A DNA stretch of 8,924 nt. Origin: Legionellaceae bacterium. GTDB lineage: Bacteria; Pseudomonadota; Gammaproteobacteria; Legionellales; Legionellaceae. Shown one piece after another: positions 1 through 7,145 of the stretch. Below the pieces are notes generated by a model. It was not told the DNA's origin, made no database searches, and saw nothing but the letters and a program-made list of their open reading frames with translations. Both the position numbers and the translations under genes were made by a program. The stretch covers positions 1 to 8,924 of the forward strand of contig CANNJG010000071.1 in the NCBI GenBank assembly GCA_947504795.1, written 5' to 3'. Positions within the stretch are counted from its first letter, which is position 1. Each line of letters opens with the position of its first letter.

Positions 1-84
1 GAAAAATTAAATATTAAAAATGATGTGGAATTAACCTATCTAGCGATGAAACATCGACTGATCGAACGCCCAGATGAGACATGA
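1..84 (+). CDS. uvrY: C-terminal end of UvrY/GacA/LetA-type response regulator (partial, 5' end outside window)
   Basis: Frame 1 is open from the window edge to a TGA at 82-84 and encodes 27 residues. They include KLNIKNDVELTYLAMKH, the typical end of the LuxR-type DNA-binding domain of UvrY, GacA and LetA (compare the DVELTHLAIRH pattern of the family). These proteins are response regulators of the BarA/UvrY (GacS/GacA, LetS/LetA) system, which controls small RNAs that titrate CsrA/RsmA. The gene is directly upstream of uvrC in many gammaproteobacteria, and here its last 11 bases overlap the uvrC start, which supports the call. The receiver domain and most of the helix-turn-helix are outside the window, so the exact orthologue name (uvrY, gacA or letA) rests on synteny and this short tail. 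Confidence 0.85.
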   Translation, partial: EKLNIKNDVELTYLAMKHRLIERPDET

Positions 85-1906
85 GATTGCTGATTTAAAA
101 CATATCAGTAACTTGCCTGGGGTTTACAAAATGTTGGATGCTCAGGGAGATGTTCTCTATGTGGGTAAAGCAATAAACCTCAATAAACGAGTTGCCAGCT
201 ATTTTAAGAAAACCGTCGACTCCACCAAAACTCGTGCGTTGGTTAGCCATATTGCCAGTGTTGAAGTCACAGTAACACACACTGAAACGGAAGCGTTAAT
301 TCTTGAAAGCGCTTGGATAAAATTGTTTCGTCCTAAATACAATATTTTAATGCGAGATGATAAATCCTATCCCTACATTTATATTTCTGACCATCCCGTT
401 TTCCCCAATATTTCAGTGATCCGACGGAAAAAAAAGCCCACGACTGGGCAGTGTTTTGGCCCGTATCCCAACGCTAACGCTGTTCGTGAAACTATGAATA
501 TCATTCATAAGGTTTTTCATATCCGTAATTGTACGGATGTATATTTTAATTCGCGGTCTAGACCTTGTTTGCAGTTTCAGATCAATCGATGCAGCGGGCC
601 TTGTGTGCATTTTATTTCACCGGAATCCTATCAACGCTCTGTGCGCGATGCAAAACACTTTTTACAAGGAAAAAGCCAGAAAATTATAGAAACAATGGAA
701 ACGCGCATGCAAGCCTTGGTGCTTGATCTTGCTTTTGAGGAGGCGGCAATCTTACGCGACCAAATTCAGTATTTGCGCAGGGTACAAACACAGCAACCTA
801 TTCAGAGTGCTCATCATGATGCGGATATCGTTGTGCTCGTCGCGCAACCTGGATTTGCTTGTGTGCAATCCGTTCAAGTTAGAGGAGGAGCTGTTGTGGC
901 CTCAGAACAATTTTTCCCCACCGTTCCTGAACTAGGTTTAGCCATCTGCTCCGATGAGGATACGCTTTGGCAGCAAGTGTTTTCTGCTTTTTTGACGCAA
1001 CGTTATTTTGACACGCCCGAGCATATTCCAGGGATGATTGTGACCGATCGGCCTGTGAGTGAATGCGATATTTTGCAGCAAGCCTTGTCGACCCTACGGG
1101 GTAAACGCTGTCAAATTAAGCATGCCAAGCAAGGGTTAGCTGCGCGATGGCTGGAATTCGCACATAATAATTTACAACAAGCCCTGGCTAAGCATCAATT
1201 AGCAACGGACACCATGCAGCTGCGTTTAGAGGCGTTAGCTACCTTTTTGCATTTAGATCGTGATATTCAACGCATAGATTGTTTTGATGTCAGTCATTTT
1301 CAAGGCGAGGCTACCGTGGCGTCGTGTGTGGTGTTTGATAGAAAAGGTCCCTGCAAACGCGAATATCGCCGTTTTAACATCCAGGGTGTGACCGCAGGTG
1401 ATGATTATGCCGCCATGGAACAGGCATTGCTTCGGCGTTTTCAGAAGTCGGATAAACGTTTACCGGATGTGTTGATTATCGATGGTGGGATAGGGCAAAT
1501 CAGCGTCGCACGTCGTGTCTTGACGATGTTGAACCTAGACAGTATTACCCTGCTAGGGGTGGCAAAAGGGCCGAGCAGAAAATCGGGGGCAGAACAGTTG
1601 ATTTTAGCATCGGGGCGTTCAGATCCAAGCCTCCCAGAAAATTCTCCAGCCCGTCATGTCATCCAGCATATCCGTGATGAAGCCCACCGCTTTGCGATAA
1701 CGGCACATCGTAATCAACGCAATAAAACAGGCATGAAAGATAGACTAGAAGATATCCCTGGTATTGGTCCAAAACGTCGTAAAGCGCTATTGCAGCGTTT
1801 TGGCAGTGTGCGTGAGTTGTCTAAGGCATCGATAGAAGAGTTAACCAAAGTATCGGGTGTGAGCAAAGCGCTAGCCAAAAAAATCAAAACGCTCAACGAG
1901 GATTGA
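74..1906 (+). CDS. uvrC: UvrABC excinuclease subunit C
   Basis: UvrC makes both incisions, 3' and then 5' of a lesion, in nucleotide excision repair after UvrA and UvrB have located the damage. At 610 residues it has the usual full length. The N-terminal GIY-YIG nuclease shows GVY (16-18), YVG (29-31), KRVASYF (38-44) and the ETEALILE segment (71-78) with the probable metal-binding Glu78. Four cysteines (153, 165, 173, 177) match the conserved set reported to hold an Fe-S cluster. A UVR motif that contacts UvrB lies near 205-238. The RNase H-like C-terminal nuclease has FDVSH (Asp405), GDDYAAM (442-448), IIDGG (Asp470) and DEAH (His538). A tandem helix-hairpin-helix (IPGIGPKRRK at 561-570, then VSGVSKALAKK) ends the protein. 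The ATG at 74 is the only good start and overlaps the preceding gene by 11 bases; no strong ribosome binding site is seen, so translation is probably coupled. Confidence 0.98.
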   Translation: MRHEIADLKHISNLPGVYKMLDAQGDVLYVGKAINLNKRVASYFKKTVDSTKTRALVSHIASVEVTVTHTETEALILESAWIKLFRPKYNILMRDDKSYPYIYISDHPVFPNISVIRRKKKPTTGQCFGPYPNANAVRETMNIIHKVFHIRNCTDVYFNSRSRPCLQFQINRCSGPCVHFISPESYQRSVRDAKHFLQGKSQKIIETMETRMQALVLDLAFEEAAILRDQIQYLRRVQTQQPIQSAHHDADIVVLVAQPGFACVQSVQVRGGAVVASEQFFPTVPELGLAICSDEDTLWQQVFSAFLTQRYFDTPEHIPGMIVTDRPVSECDILQQALSTLRGKRCQIKHAKQGLAARWLEFAHNNLQQALAKHQLATDTMQLRLEALATFLHLDRDIQRIDCFDVSHFQGEATVASCVVFDRKGPCKREYRRFNIQGVTAGDDYAAMEQALLRRFQKSDKRLPDVLIIDGGIGQISVARRVLTMLNLDSITLLGVAKGPSRKSGAEQLILASGRSDPSLPENSPARHVIQHIRDEAHRFAITAHRNQRNKTGMKDRLEDIPGIGPKRRKALLQRFGSVRELSKASIEELTKVSGVSKALAKKIKTLNED

Positions 1907-2001
1907 GTCAATTCCGTTTAATTTATCCCCTGTAAGTTGGAATACGTGCTAAACTTTTTAAGTAACCTGCCGAATGGTATATTAAGGAAGATAGAAAAAG
2001 A
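1907..2001 (+). other. Intergenic gap between uvrC and enhA
   Basis: These 95 bases separate uvrC from the enh genes. They hold a candidate extended -10 promoter near the right end and an AAGGAAG purine stretch at 1984-1990. I see no convincing terminator for uvrC: only a weak imperfect inverted repeat spans the uvrC stop (1895-1917). Read-through from uvrC into enhA therefore remains possible. Confidence 0.6.
1975..1983 (+). promoter_or_regulatory. Candidate extended -10 promoter for enhABC
   Basis: The sequence TGGTATATT combines a TGn extension with a TATATT hexamer that matches five of six consensus bases. A weak -35 candidate, TTTTTA at 1955-1960, stands 17 bases upstream. Transcription would begin near 1990, leaving a short leader before enhA. 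The call rests on motif match and position only. Confidence 0.45.
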
Positions 2002-2802
2002 GTGAGGAGAATGGCTATCTTATTCAAAGCGAATATCAAGTGTGTCATGACATTCATGCTGTTGATCAGTTTAGAAGGTTGGTGTGCCCCCTCAGCACCG
2101 GCAGCGCTGTCGCCTCTTACTCCGGCTTCTCAGGAGCCTATTTATTTCGGTGCGCCGTTATGTGGTACCCCCGCGTTTGAATGTATTATCATAAAAGCGC
2201 ATGAAACTTGGGAAAACAAATTTTCGGATGCCGCTCAACGTGATTTAGTGCAACGCTTGAATAGAACCTATAATCATCTGATTCCGGGGCAACGCCTTGT
2301 GGTTCCTAAAAATTTGGCGAAGGCAACCCTTATGGAGTTAGCCCCTTTTCCTCATCAAATTATAGATAAAGAGAAGCAACTCATCGTGGATCAGGATAAA
2401 TTGGCCTGGGGTGCTTTCAATGCAGAAGGGCAACTGGTGAACTGGGGTCCTATCGCATCTGGGCGTGATAAATGTCCTGACAGTGCAAATTCTTGCCGCA
2501 CGTTGACCGGTACGTATCGGGTCTTTTCAAAAGAAGGCCCGGATTGTAAATCGGATATTTTCCCCATTGGTCGTGGCGGTGCAAAAATGCCGTATTGTAT
2601 GTATTTCCATAAAGGTTTTGCTTTACATGGTTCCGAGGATATTCCTGGTTTTAGGGCAAGTCATGGATGTATCCGCATGTTTATTCGTGATGCCAAATGG
2701 TTGAATGATGAATTTGTAGAGTCATTTAGTGAGCGGAATGATAGACCTGGTACGAAAGTGGTGGTGCGTCCGGTGAGTGCCCCCTCCACTTATAGGAGAT
2801 AG
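2002..2802 (+). CDS. enhA: EnhA-like exported L,D-transpeptidase (YkuD domain)
   Basis: This is a probable periplasmic L,D-transpeptidase, a class that forms 3-3 peptidoglycan cross-links or attaches proteins to the peptide stem by cysteine chemistry. The YkuD signature is intact: His209 (FALHG) followed by SHGCIR at 220-225 with nucleophile Cys223. The N-terminus is a signal peptide: basic residues, a hydrophobic stretch near residues 14-25 and a likely cut near WCA at 27-29. Residues about 60-105, ending in LIPGQRLVVP, resemble a degenerate LysM peptidoglycan-binding unit. Further cysteines (54, 61, 158, 165, 182, 199) could form disulfides. The start is uncertain. GTG 2002 gives 266 residues and lies 12 bases after AAGGAAG; ATG 2011 gives 263 residues but GAGGAG ends only one base before it. 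The name comes from the family plus the enhB and enhC genes that follow. Its stop codon touches the enhB start region, so the three genes form one operon. Confidence 0.93.
   Translation: MRRMAILFKANIKCVMTFMLLISLEGWCAPSAPAALSPLTPASQEPIYFGAPLCGTPAFECIIIKAHETWENKFSDAAQRDLVQRLNRTYNHLIPGQRLVVPKNLAKATLMELAPFPHQIIDKEKQLIVDQDKLAWGAFNAEGQLVNWGPIASGRDKCPDSANSCRTLTGTYRVFSKEGPDCKSDIFPIGRGGAKMPYCMYFHKGFALHGSEDIPGFRASHGCIRMFIRDAKWLNDEFVESFSERNDRPGTKVVVRPVSAPSTYRR
2794..2799 (+). promoter_or_regulatory. Ribosome binding site for enhB
   Basis: AGGAGA lies inside the last codons of enhA, five bases before ATG 2805. It is too close to the in-frame GTG at 2802, so it selects ATG 2805 as the enhB start and ties enhB translation to the end of enhA. 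Confidence 0.75.
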
Positions 2803-2804
2803 TG

Positions 2805-3359
2805 ATGCGATGTATCAAGTATCTAGGCGCAATATTGTTGATGCTGGGCCTATTCAATAGTGGATTTGCCAGAGAAAGCGCGGAACAATATGAATCGCAA
2901 TATAAAGATCCAGAAAGATATCCCTTGGGTTGTAAAAATGTGGGGTACCAATACCGTTTGAATATTTTAGAACTGCATCCAAAGATGGATACTGATGAAA
3001 TAACGGATGGTCAAACTATGTATTTTTTTTACAATCGTTTGAGCGTGCCGGTTAACCTGAACCAAATGTTGGGCGATAGCAGTTCGCGTGATACATTTTT
3101 GAATCACACTATTCTACCCAATCAGTGGGCAGTATTGGCTACTAATCAAAGTGCCGTGACTTTTGCATGCAGCGTGAATACCAATCCTATGAAATATGGC
3201 TATGGTAAAGTAGTCGATTGTAGTGATAGCCTTAAAATATGCGAATATGTGCGGGTTAAGTTTGGTTTGAATAACAAAGGGAATTTTTGGCTGGTTAATA
3301 GTTCAACACGCGGTACTGCCGTTGGGAGTGTGGTTCGATACGGCATTATTCCTCGTTGA
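2805..3359 (+). CDS. enhB: EnhB-like small exported protein
   Basis: The product has 184 residues. A clear signal peptide occupies the first 22 (basic MRCIK, a hydrophobic run, then a likely cut after GFA), leaving about 162 residues in the periplasm. The mature part starts with an ESAEQYESQYKDPERYPLGC segment, and the arrangement of this segment, MYFFYNRL and a C-terminal beta-rich region fits EnhB of the enhABC cluster in Legionella and Coxiella. Four cysteines (43, 122, 139, 146) could form two disulfides. No enzyme motif is visible, and the biochemical role of EnhB is not established as far as I know. The start was chosen at ATG 2805 because AGGAGA is five bases upstream; GTG 2802, sharing a base with the enhA stop, would add one residue. 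The enhC start follows 23 bases after the stop. Confidence 0.88.
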   Translation: MRCIKYLGAILLMLGLFNSGFARESAEQYESQYKDPERYPLGCKNVGYQYRLNILELHPKMDTDEITDGQTMYFFYNRLSVPVNLNQMLGDSSSRDTFLNHTILPNQWAVLATNQSAVTFACSVNTNPMKYGYGKVVDCSDSLKICEYVRVKFGLNNKGNFWLVNSSTRGTAVGSVVRYGIIPR

Positions 3360-3371
3360 GCACGTCTTGCA

Positions 3372-3377
3372 AGGGGA
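3372..3377 (+). promoter_or_regulatory. Ribosome binding site for enhC
   Basis: AGGGGA stands five bases before ATG 3383. It decides against the longer reading from TTG 3356, which would add nine polar residues in front of the signal peptide and overlap the enhB stop. Confidence 0.75.
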
Positions 3378-3382
3378 TAGTT

Positions 3383-6300
3383 ATGAAAGCCATGATTCCA
3401 TGGTTTTGTTTGGCAGCGATGACTCAAAGTGTATATGCACAAACGGGTATTCAAGCATATCACCAAGGTGATTTTACAAGCGCAGCAACGCTATTAAAAT
3501 CACAAGCCACGCTAAATCCGATCGAAGAATATTACTTGGGACGTCTGTATCTATATGGTTATGGGCTCTTAAAATCCGATAGGTTAGCGTTACAAACGTT
3601 TCAGCAGGCTGCGAATAAAGGAATTATCCCAGCGCAATTATTCATGGGACGCTTTGAGCTGATGCACAATAATAATCCTGAACAAGCCTTAGGCTGGTTT
3701 AAAAAAGCCGCATCAGGAGGCGAGGTTGCCGCACAAGTCTATTGTGCTGGGGCCTATCTCTATGGTGTAGGGACTAAAAAAAATCTGGATGCCGCGAGAA
3801 ACTATTTAATTCCTGCCGCAAGGGCTAACAACAGCCTTGCGCAAGTGACGTTAGCAGCAAGTTTTCTAGAAACGCACCAATCAGCGAATCGAAAGTTAGG
3901 CCTTGTTTGGTTAGAAAAAGCGATGGGATCACAGGATCCAGAAGCAAAAGTCATGATGGGTGAATTGTATCTCAAGGGCGACTTAGTAGGGCAAGATATT
4001 ACCCAAGCTAGAAAATTAGCTGAAGAAGCCAATATGCAAAAATATGCACCCAGTTTGTATCTCATGGGGCGTATAGAAGAACATCTGTTAAATGCTAAAG
4101 AAGCCGAGTCCTATTATCGTCAAGCGATAGAGGCAGGATATACGCCTGCCGAGCTTACTTTGGCTAAATTATATTTAGATCCAAAATTCGATGTGTATTC
4201 TGTGCAAAAGGGATTTACTGCGATGCTAAAAGCAGCAGAAAGTGGCTCAGTCGAAGCGCAACAAGCGCTGATCCTCATGTACCAAAAAGGTCAAGGAGTT
4301 GAGCAAAATTCAGAATTAGCAGCGCACTGGGAAAGCGAATGGCAAGGCGCACATGACGCATCGTCACAAGAAGCAGAACAGCGAATGGTTCGATGGCTAA
4401 CCTATGGAAAGAGCGCACGTTTTGCAGATACAGACTATTATGTGCCGGGTATTTTCGGTGATTGGAAGAACTTAAACGCGTTGCAAGACAACCACTATAA
4501 CCCCATGCCGAAAATGTCTAGTATTAATCCAGAAAACCTTTTTAAATTTCAGTTTGCAATGATGTCTCCGAATGAGATTCCAATTACGCAGTACTATGAT
4601 GCCATGGTGGTTGCGCAAGGCCCGTTGCCCAAGGAAGTGTTAATTTTCCCACAATATCCGATTAAGATGGCAATTAGTCATGCTGAAGAAGCCGGTGCGC
4701 AAGATTTCTTGCAAGCAAAACGTAGTGGATTTGATTATTTATTAAAACAATCGACTGAAGCGCTTCAAGGGATTTCGTATCATCAGGTTTACGAACAATT
4801 ACTTGAAAGAGCATCACTGGGAGACAGTGTTGCACAATTTGATGTGGCACAAATGTATCAGCAGGGTATTGGTACTGAAAAATCCATATCAGAAGCGATT
4901 AAATATTACCAACTCGCGGCAGCGCAGAATGATTTGCCTGCAGAGTATCAATTGGGGGTTTTATATTTGCAAGGTGAGGAGGGTTTAGATCCTAATTTGC
5001 GCCTCGGTATGGAGTGGTTAACCGATGCGGCTTTTAAAGGCAACTATTACGCACAATATGCGCTAGCAAGAATTTATGAGCAGGGTTTTAGCGATCCATC
5101 CGGTCACGAAGTGATAGCGGCTAATCCTAGTCAGTCGAAGTCAATGTATCAACTTGCAGCAGCCAGTGGATATGGACTTGCTCAATATCGATTAGCTGAA
5201 ATTATGGTACGAGAATCGCCTAAAGATACGAGTGTAGCAGGATTGCAAATGCGCCATAGAACCATTAAAAATTTGTATAGGGGTGCAGCTAGTTTTGGCG
5301 TGCTCGCTGCCAAATTGCCGTTGGCTTTTCATGATGCGGTGGACCCGGATCAAACGAAACAAGCGCAAGCCTTCTCCGATGCGATGGAGGCGGCTAAGAA
5401 TGGCTCTATCGATGCGGCATTGTTATTAGGATTGATGTACGACCGCGGGATTGCGACACAATCGAGTCGTGAGCAAGCGTTATATTGGTATGAAAAAGCC
5501 AGTAATAATTCGATGTCCTCTTTTATATTAGGCACGTATGCGGCCGAGGGAACGGGTTTAAATAAGAACAGGGATAAAGCGCTGGATTATTTGCAATTCT
5601 CAGTGGATAAAGGCTTTTCAGAAGCAAATTATAATTTAGCGGTCTTAAAATATCAACAAGGCATGCCTTTTATTGCCGATTTAGAGAAAGCCATTGCAGC
5701 CGGCTCCAGTCGCGCTGGATTGGTATTGGCTGACTATAACATGACTAATCATGACGATTCGCAAAAGTTGAAACAGGCACGAGATCTATACGAGCAGTAT
5801 GCGCAACAAGGGGAAAAATCAGCTCAGGTAAAATTAGGGTATCTCTATGAACAAGGCTTAGCGGTCCAGCAAGACTATCAGCAAGCCTTGCGCTGGTATT
5901 CGGTCGCTGCGGAGCAAGGGTATCCTGAAGCACAATATTTATTGGGTCGATTGTATCAATTCGGGTTAGTGGGTTCGTCACCAGACTATGCGGTAGCAAA
6001 GCAATGGTATGCATTAGCGCAGGCCTCTTATCCAGCTGCTGCTATTGCTTACGGGTTTATTGATGAGACGGTGGATGATAATTATCAACATGCCTTAAAC
6101 GAATATCAACAAGGTGCAGACTTAAATGATCCTATTGCAAGTTATAATCTGGGATTAGTCTACGAAATGGGCAAACACCAAGAAGTGAATGTACATCAAG
6201 CTGAAGAGGCTTATTTGCGCGCAGCCAATCAGGGGTTTTCCAAAGCGATGGTAAGATTAGGTGTCGTGTATGCGCTAGAAAAGAAAATGCATCAAGCGGT

Positions 6301-6757
6301 GTCTTGGCTCACTAAAGCCGCGGCGTTAGGGGATAGCGATGCCGAGTATCAATTAGGATTGATCAATGAACAAGGTTTAGGACAATCCCCTGAAGTCGCA
6401 GAAGCCATCCAATATTATCGCCAAGCAGCAACCAACGGCCATGCCAACGCAATGTTAGCGTTAGCGAGGTTATATCAAGAAGGTGTCGGTGTGAATAAAG
6501 ATTTGGCTCAAGCGGCAGGCTATTATAAGCAATTAGCGCAGCAGGATAATCCCGATGCACAATATCAGCTAGGGTTATTTTGTGTGTATGGGGCTTTACG
6601 CGACTGTACGCTTCAACAAGGCAAAATATGGTTGCAAAAAGCGCAAGTTAATGGTCATCGCGACGCAGGTCGGGTGTTGCAGTTGTATTCAGCTAAGTCT
6701 CAGGAGGGTGTCAGTTATATCGAATCCGTGTCTTTGCAAAAGGGTCAGCAGTCCTAA
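3383..6757 (+). CDS. enhC: EnhC-like periplasmic Sel1-repeat protein
   Basis: The 1124-residue product begins with a signal peptide (MKAMIPWFCLAAM, likely cut after VYA at residue 19). Nearly all the rest is Sel1-like (SLR/TPR-type) repeats of about 36 residues, recognisable by A-x-x-x-L-G-x-x-Y-x-x-G and A-x-x-W/Y-Y-x-x-A-A-x-x-G. By eye there are eight before a break and about fifteen after it. The break, roughly residues 335-465, has no repeat pattern and contains aromatic segments such as YYVPGIFGDW. In L. pneumophila, EnhC is periplasmic, has the same overall form, and has been reported to bind the soluble lytic transglycosylase and restrain muropeptide release, which lowers NOD1 sensing and helps growth in macrophages. 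The same role is inferred here from family and operon. The last repeat has a C-x7-C pair (1067, 1075). The start is fixed by AGGGGA five bases upstream. Codon use and reading frame are regular, with no break. Confidence 0.93.
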   Translation: MKAMIPWFCLAAMTQSVYAQTGIQAYHQGDFTSAATLLKSQATLNPIEEYYLGRLYLYGYGLLKSDRLALQTFQQAANKGIIPAQLFMGRFELMHNNNPEQALGWFKKAASGGEVAAQVYCAGAYLYGVGTKKNLDAARNYLIPAARANNSLAQVTLAASFLETHQSANRKLGLVWLEKAMGSQDPEAKVMMGELYLKGDLVGQDITQARKLAEEANMQKYAPSLYLMGRIEEHLLNAKEAESYYRQAIEAGYTPAELTLAKLYLDPKFDVYSVQKGFTAMLKAAESGSVEAQQALILMYQKGQGVEQNSELAAHWESEWQGAHDASSQEAEQRMVRWLTYGKSARFADTDYYVPGIFGDWKNLNALQDNHYNPMPKMSSINPENLFKFQFAMMSPNEIPITQYYDAMVVAQGPLPKEVLIFPQYPIKMAISHAEEAGAQDFLQAKRSGFDYLLKQSTEALQGISYHQVYEQLLERASLGDSVAQFDVAQMYQQGIGTEKSISEAIKYYQLAAAQNDLPAEYQLGVLYLQGEEGLDPNLRLGMEWLTDAAFKGNYYAQYALARIYEQGFSDPSGHEVIAANPSQSKSMYQLAAASGYGLAQYRLAEIMVRESPKDTSVAGLQMRHRTIKNLYRGAASFGVLAAKLPLAFHDAVDPDQTKQAQAFSDAMEAAKNGSIDAALLLGLMYDRGIATQSSREQALYWYEKASNNSMSSFILGTYAAEGTGLNKNRDKALDYLQFSVDKGFSEANYNLAVLKYQQGMPFIADLEKAIAAGSSRAGLVLADYNMTNHDDSQKLKQARDLYEQYAQQGEKSAQVKLGYLYEQGLAVQQDYQQALRWYSVAAEQGYPEAQYLLGRLYQFGLVGSSPDYAVAKQWYALAQASYPAAAIAYGFIDETVDDNYQHALNEYQQGADLNDPIASYNLGLVYEMGKHQEVNVHQAEEAYLRAANQGFSKAMVRLGVVYALEKKMHQAVSWLTKAAALGDSDAEYQLGLINEQGLGQSPEVAEAIQYYRQAATNGHANAMLALARLYQEGVGVNKDLAQAAGYYKQLAQQDNPDAQYQLGLFCVYGALRDCTLQQGKIWLQKAQVNGHRDAGRVLQLYSAKSQEGVSYIESVSLQKGQQS
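4388..4778 (+). other. Non-repeat block inside EnhC
   Basis: This stretch encodes about 130 residues (336-465 of EnhC) where the Sel1 spacing is lost. It is rich in aromatic residues, Pro, Met and Asn (YYVPGIFGDW, NHYNPMPKM, VLIFPQYPIKM) and has no cysteine. Repeats resume at SLGDSVAQFDVAQMYQQG. It may be a separate folded module or a partner-binding loop that splits the solenoid into an N-terminal and a longer C-terminal arm. No known domain was recognised. Confidence 0.65.
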
Positions 6758-6793
6758 GAGAGCCTAGAGCAATGACATGAACTAGAATCGGTT

Positions 6794-6840
6794 CAGGACT
6801 AGCTCACAACCCCCGATCTCGGCCTTGTGAGCTAGTCCTG
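6794..6840 (+). terminator. Long perfect hairpin, probable enhABC terminator
   Basis: Arm CAGGACTAGCTCACAA (6794-6809) pairs perfectly over 16 bases with 6825-6840. The 15-base loop contains a smaller CCGA/TCGG pairing. The stem starts 37 bases after the enhC stop and is followed by TTTGAGTTTTT, an interrupted T-run, which fits rho-independent termination in the + direction. On the other strand the sequence after the stem is not T-rich, so it is a poorer terminator for the convergent uvrA unit, though the stem could still protect that mRNA's 3' end. Confidence 0.75.
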
Positions 6841-6866
6841 TTTGAGTTTTTGTGATCTGAAAAGGA

Positions 6867-7121
6867 TTAATGACAAACGCGATTATTCACACATCCATTC
6901 GCACCGCCACACGTTTGGATCAGTGCACAGCCATCGCCATACCCGTCGTAGTAGGTATTTTCCGGTACGCCAATCACCGCCCCAGGAGCAGCCCAGCCAT
7001 TGTTGTAAGTGTACCCACCGTGCCCACGAGAGCCATTGCCCCCTCTGTCTATAAAAGCATGAGCACTGATGGTTACCAGCAGTCCTAACACACCACCGAT
7101 CAATCCTAATGATTTGCGCAT
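6867..7121 (-). CDS. Small exported glycine-rich protein with a cysteine ladder, function unknown
   Basis: The 84-residue product has a strong signal peptide (MRKSLGLIGGVLGLLVTISAHA, given in two parts: basic MRK, then a hydrophobic run to a likely cut after AHA at residue 22). The mature part of about 62 residues starts glycine-rich (RGGNGSRGHGG) and passes through a YNNGWAAPGAVIGVP segment. It ends with four cysteines exactly six residues apart (65, 71, 77, 83), so C-x5-C three times. No family was recognised; similar small Gly/Tyr/Cys secreted proteins may exist in Legionellales, but I cannot confirm that. The gene is real rather than a shadow: AAGGAAG lies four bases before the ATG on this strand, and the signal peptide and cysteine spacing are coherent. 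It begins 24 bases after the uvrA stop and could be co-transcribed with uvrA, or use a -10-like TATACT within the uvrA end. Confidence 0.75.
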   Translation of the reverse strand: MRKSLGLIGGVLGLLVTISAHAFIDRGGNGSRGHGGYTYNNGWAAPGAVIGVPENTYYDGYGDGCALIQTCGGANGCVNNRVCH

Positions 7122-7125
7122 GTTG

Positions 7126-7132
7126 CTTCCTT
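7126..7132 (-). promoter_or_regulatory. Ribosome binding site for the small exported protein
   Basis: On the minus strand AAGGAAG precedes the ATG by four bases (AAGGAAGCAACATG). It falls in the 24-base gap after uvrA and is the main evidence, with the signal peptide, that this minus-strand frame is translated. Confidence 0.7.
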
Positions 7133-7145
7133 CTTGTTGTGATAT

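Noticed and set aside
1895..1917. Imperfect inverted repeat across the uvrC stop as a terminator
   Set aside because: The arms need bulges, the loop would be about one base, and there is no clear T-run after it.
3023..3030. Run of eight T in enhB as a phase-variation site
   Set aside because: It encodes an ordinary Tyr-Phe-Phe-Tyr stretch in a normal full-length frame, and a single eight-base run in AT-rich DNA is weak evidence.
3356..3382. TTG start for enhC overlapping the enhB stop
   Set aside because: It would place nine polar residues before the signal peptide; ATG 3383 has AGGGGA at proper spacing.
3802..6560. Several minus-strand open frames of 60-90 codons inside enhC
   Set aside because: They lie antisense to a well-supported gene, and I saw no coherent domain or signal-peptide pattern in them.
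3383..6757. Tandem DNA repeats within enhC
   Set aside because: The repetition is at protein level (Sel1 units); the DNA of the units has diverged and no exact long direct repeats were seen.
6870..7088. Plus-strand frame opposite the small exported protein, with AAGGA three bases before its ATG
   Set aside because: It has no signal or domain pattern, and the minus-strand frame has a better-spaced binding site, a signal peptide and a regular cysteine pattern.
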